Assembly: GCA_027452145.1 (NCBI GenBank)
Contig: DAIDHB010000249.1
Location: 1 to 49,800, forward strand
Direction: 5' to 3'
Origin: Planctomycetales bacterium
GTDB lineage: Bacteria > Planctomycetota > Planctomycetia > Isosphaerales > Isosphaeraceae
Length of the DNA: 49,800 nucleotides
This document shows, piece after piece, positions 47,470 through 49,800 of this stretch (its first letter is position 1; the number at the start of each line of letters is the position of its first letter). The position numbers and the translations under genes are program-made. The notes under the pieces are model-generated. The model worked only from the letters and a program-made list of their open reading frames with translations, was not told the DNA's origin and did not search any database.

Positions 47470-47898
47470 ATGTCCCGGGCCGGACTCACCCCAGAGCAGC
47501 GGCGTCTCATCGAGGAGGCAGGCGATCAGCCGGTGCGCCTCGAGGACCCCGAATTGCATGAGTCGTATGTCCTCATCCGCGTCGATGTCTATGATCGGGT
47601 CCGTGAAGCGTTCGAACCAGGGCCGATTCTCGACCTCTCTGTTCCCGAGGGCATCCGTCGATCCAGGGACGCATTCTTCCGCGACCTTCCGCGGATGCTC
47701 GAGGACCGCAAGCTTCGCGGCCAATTCGTCGCGTATCACGGCGAGGAGCGGGTGAAGATCGCGCGTTCGGAGCCCGAGGTCATCCGCGAGTGTCTCCGAC
47801 GCGGCCTGCGGCCGGATGAATACGATATCTTCGTGATTCGGTCCCAGTCGCCCGAGCCCGAAGAGGTCGATTACCCGTCCGCCTGGCGCGATTCATGA
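47470..47898 (+). CDS. Small conserved-looking protein, partner of the retropepsin-like gene
   Basis: Encodes 142 residues; GGGAGG lies about 8 bases before the ATG. No signal peptide or membrane helix. The first part (about 20-50) has RLEDPELHESYVLIRVDVYDRV; the second (about 80-140) has GQFVAYHGEERVKIARSEPEVIRECLRRGL, a pattern I recall from small cyanobacterial and planctomycete proteins of unknown function often paired with a retropepsin-like gene. The stop overlaps the next start by 4 bases (ATGA), so both are translated together. Confidence 0.75.
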   Translation: MSRAGLTPEQRRLIEEAGDQPVRLEDPELHESYVLIRVDVYDRVREAFEPGPILDLSVPEGIRRSRDAFFRDLPRMLEDRKLRGQFVAYHGEERVKIARSEPEVIRECLRRGLRPDEYDIFVIRSQSPEPEEVDYPSAWRDS

Positions 47899-48406
47899 AA
47901 ATCCTCGACCGCCTGCCGTTCTTCGAGGGGCGTTCCGAGGTATGGACTCCGGACCGGCTCGCCACGGTCAAGCCGTATCAGATCATCGTGACGGTCAGCC
48001 TGGCCGCGCGAGAACTGATGGATCCCGACCCGGGATGGCCTCGATTCCGGCGATCCTCGACACGGGACACAATCACAACTTGGCGATCTCCGAGACGCAC
48101 CTTCGTTCCTGGGCCCACCTGACGCCCGCGGGATCGCGCCACCAGATCCGGGTGCAAGGCCGGCAAGTCCCCCTGATTAACGCGGGGTTGTGGTTGTTCC
48201 CCAACCAACCGGGCCATCTCACGCTGTCCGGTCGTCCGCCCATGCGACTGGCCCTGCCGGAGGGCATTGCCGTCTACCCCGAAGGTCCGCCCAGCCCGGC
48301 ACGTCTGCCGATACTCGGGCTCCGCGCCCTGGTGACGAATGAACTGCTCCTGATCGTCAACGGGAGGCGGCGTATGGTCACGCTCAAGACGCGTGGTTGG
48401 TTCTGA
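47895..48406 (+). pseudogene. Frameshifted retropepsin-like aspartic protease gene
   Basis: Two frames together would make one protein of about 170 residues. The first frame (from the ATG at 47895) reads MKILDRLPFFEGRSEVWTPD and continues to MDPDPGWPRF (about 48045), then becomes meaningless. A second frame, one base shifted, continues PAILDTGHNHNLAISETHL to the stop at 48406. The shift falls at GATTCCGGCGATC (48046-48058), where one extra C would restore the frame. The restored product carries LDTGHN, the active-site signature of a retropepsin-like protease, and a late PILGLRAL. Either the gene is broken by a one-base deletion or the base was lost in sequencing. Confidence 0.7.
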
Positions 48407-48507
48407 ATCACGGATCTCCTCTTGCAATCCGGGGCTGGACGGTGTCCGATGCGAAAAGCCGATCCACGGCGATCGCCCGGTTCCGTCGCAGGGGAAGACT
48501 CAGGAAC

Positions 48508-49581
48508 ATGAGTGTCCACAACCGTCCGCCTCACCCCAATCACGGCCCAACCCACGACAACCCCTCCCGGCTGATCCTGGCCGCGGCCCTGTTGTCGCTG
48601 GCTGTCCCGGCCGCACTCGCTCTGGCCGGCCCCGAAGAACCCGCGCCAGACACCGCTCAGGTGCGCACCGCCGTCGAGCGGGCGGTCGCGCCCTTGCAGA
48701 AAAGCCTCGTCACCTACGCCGAGAAGCGCGACTGCTTCTCCTGCCACCACCAGGGCATCTCGCTGGTGGCGCTCGAGATCGCCCAATCGCGCGGCCTGGC
48801 CATCGACGAGGACGCCGTCGCGGGCGCCGTCGCGCTGACGCTCGACGATCTCGCGGCCGCGGGCAAGTCCTATCGCAAGGGCGAGGGCCAGCCCGGGGGC
48901 GTGACCCGCGCGGCCTATGCGCTCTGGACCCTCGAGGCCGGCAAGCACCCGGCCGACGAGACCACCCTCGCGGTGGTCGAGTACCTGCTGAAGGCGGATC
49001 GCGACCGCGACCACTGGACCACCTCGTCGCGCCGGCCGCCAATGGAGAACAGCCACGTCACGACGACCGCGGTGGCCCTCCGCGCCCTCGACTACTATGG
49101 CCCGAAGAACCGATCCGACGCGGTGAAAGAGCGAACCCGCGTCGCCCGCGCCTGGCTGGCAAGGGCCAGCCCCGCCGACACCGAGGATCGCGTCTTCCGC
49201 CTGTGGGGACTGAAGTACGCCGCCGCCTCGCCCGACGAGATCAATGCCGCGGTCACCGACCTCCGGAAATCCCAGCGCGCCGACGGCGGCTGGTCGCAGA
49301 CCGACAAGCTCGCCAGCGACGCCTATGCCACCGGCTCGGCATTGGTGGCGCTCCACCAGGCCGGTGGAATGAAGACGGATGACCCCGCCTATCGCCGCGG
49401 GGTGGCCTTCCTGCTGCGCACCCAGAAGCCCGACGGCACCTGGTTCGTGGCCTCGCGCAGCCGCGCGTTCCAGCCCTATTTCGAGAGTGGCTTCCCATAC
49501 GCGAAGGACCAGTTCATCGCCGCCGCCGCGTCCGCCTGGTCGGCCGCGGCGCTCGGGCTGAGCCTGCCGCCCGCTCGCTAG
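48508..49581 (+). CDS. Secreted alpha/alpha-toroid (prenyltransferase/terpene-cyclase-like) protein with a CxxCH motif
   Basis: Encodes 357 residues from the ATG at 48508, with GGGGAAG about 10 bases before. A signal peptide (about 18-42) is followed by CFSCHH (76-81), a c-type haem motif. The rest (about 60-350) consists of repeated paired helices with the QxxDGGW-type turns of the squalene-cyclase/prenyltransferase superfamily (SQRADGGWSQTDKLASDAYATGSALVAL and TQKPDGTWFVASRS in outline). There are too few conserved Asp residues to claim cyclase activity. The toroid probably serves as a scaffold. Function unknown, perhaps an electron-transfer or binding protein. Confidence 0.8.
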   Translation: MSVHNRPPHPNHGPTHDNPSRLILAAALLSLAVPAALALAGPEEPAPDTAQVRTAVERAVAPLQKSLVTYAEKRDCFSCHHQGISLVALEIAQSRGLAIDEDAVAGAVALTLDDLAAAGKSYRKGEGQPGGVTRAAYALWTLEAGKHPADETTLAVVEYLLKADRDRDHWTTSSRRPPMENSHVTTTAVALRALDYYGPKNRSDAVKERTRVARAWLARASPADTEDRVFRLWGLKYAAASPDEINAAVTDLRKSQRADGGWSQTDKLASDAYATGSALVALHQAGGMKTDDPAYRRGVAFLLRTQKPDGTWFVASRSRAFQPYFESGFPYAKDQFIAAAASAWSAAALGLSLPPAR

Positions 49582-49648
49582 AGCGCATTGCAGATCGGTG
49601 GCTCACGGAGGGGCCGGGCCGGCCAGGAGTTTGTGCCGGCCGAGCTCC

Positions 49649-49800
49649 GAGCCCCCGTCAGGGGGCGACCGGACGTAGCCGGGGGGCGTCAGCCCCCCGG
49701 GCTCGGACCGACGCGCCACTCACCGAAGTTGCGAGCCCCCGTCAGGGGGCGACCGGACGTAGCCGGGGGGCGTCAGCCCCCCGGGCTCGGACCGCCGCGC
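49649..49800 (+). repeat. 84-bp tandem repeat with paired hairpins (runs off window)
   Basis: The unit at 49649-49732 is repeated from 49733 to the window end (68 bases, one mismatch). Each unit contains two hairpins with the same loop GTCA: GCCCCC-GTCA-GGGGGC and CCGGGGGGC-GTCA-GCCCCCCGG. The first unit ends in a 16-base segment not seen in the truncated second unit. Confidence 0.9.

Noticed and set aside
47942..48406. Separate gene starting in the second retropepsin frame
   Set aside because: Its first part is the continuation of the upstream frame after a one-base shift; treated as one broken gene.
49649..49800. CRISPR array
   Set aside because: Unit is 84 bases with GC-rich hairpins and no unique spacers of regular length; no cas genes in the window.

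Overview
The window is GC-rich DNA (roughly 68-70% by eye) with the gene content of a planctomycete, most probably of the Isosphaeraceae. The evidence is a secreted protein built from VPVT-type repeats, a YHYH-domain protein, a sulfatase with the CxPSR motif, WD40 and SMP-30-like propeller enzymes, a membrane-anchored Ser/Thr kinase, DUF433/DUF5615, Uma2 and PIN toxin-antitoxin type genes, and many intergenic palindromic repeats. No rRNA, tRNA or classical CRISPR array was seen.

Layout. 1-140: end of an IS5-like insertion sequence. 555-5864: secreted VPVT-repeat protein (-), NYN/LOTUS RNase-like protein, two related secreted coiled-coil proteins (the second with a retropepsin-like protease domain) and a small conserved protein. 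5984-8780: a ricin-B/esterase/SMP-30 protein and an RbsD-like protein (-). 9091-9238: cluster of short palindromes. 9316-11754: large membrane-anchored protein. 11987-15237: accessory zone in which a Phd/VapC pair, an AT-richer RusA-like resolvase gene and a Uma2 gene are separated by copies of a ~97-bp repeat with terminal inverted repeats. 15454-15801: A-type Fe-S carrier. 16115-19610: a small protein, a catalytically degenerate P-type ATPase and two small proteins, probably one operon. 19975-26342: lipoprotein/barrel, AraC regulator, a DUF454 protein whose N-terminus is paralogous to that of the pseudo-ATPase, a small membrane protein and a membrane-anchored Ser/Thr kinase.

26404-29928 (-) encodes a WD40 propeller fused to an Abhydrolase_10-type domain. 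30415-35189 holds an EF-hand Pro/Gly-rich protein, a YHYH protein and a two-component pair, suggesting a cation-related envelope response. 35254-41332: alpha/beta-hydrolase-like protein, enolase, ABC-F ATPase and a secreted esterase (-). 41562-45352: DUF433 antitoxin, DUF5615 toxin and UvrA in one tightly coupled run. 45649-49581: sulfatase, a small protein, a frameshifted retropepsin-like gene and an alpha/alpha-toroid protein with a CxxCH haem motif. The window ends in an 84-bp tandem repeat with strong hairpins.

The two most promising candidates for something undescribed are the cassette-like repeat/gene array at 11987-15237 and the pseudo-P-type-ATPase/HMA-like/DUF454 gene set at 16115-23877. 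All family assignments are from reading motifs; no searches were run.
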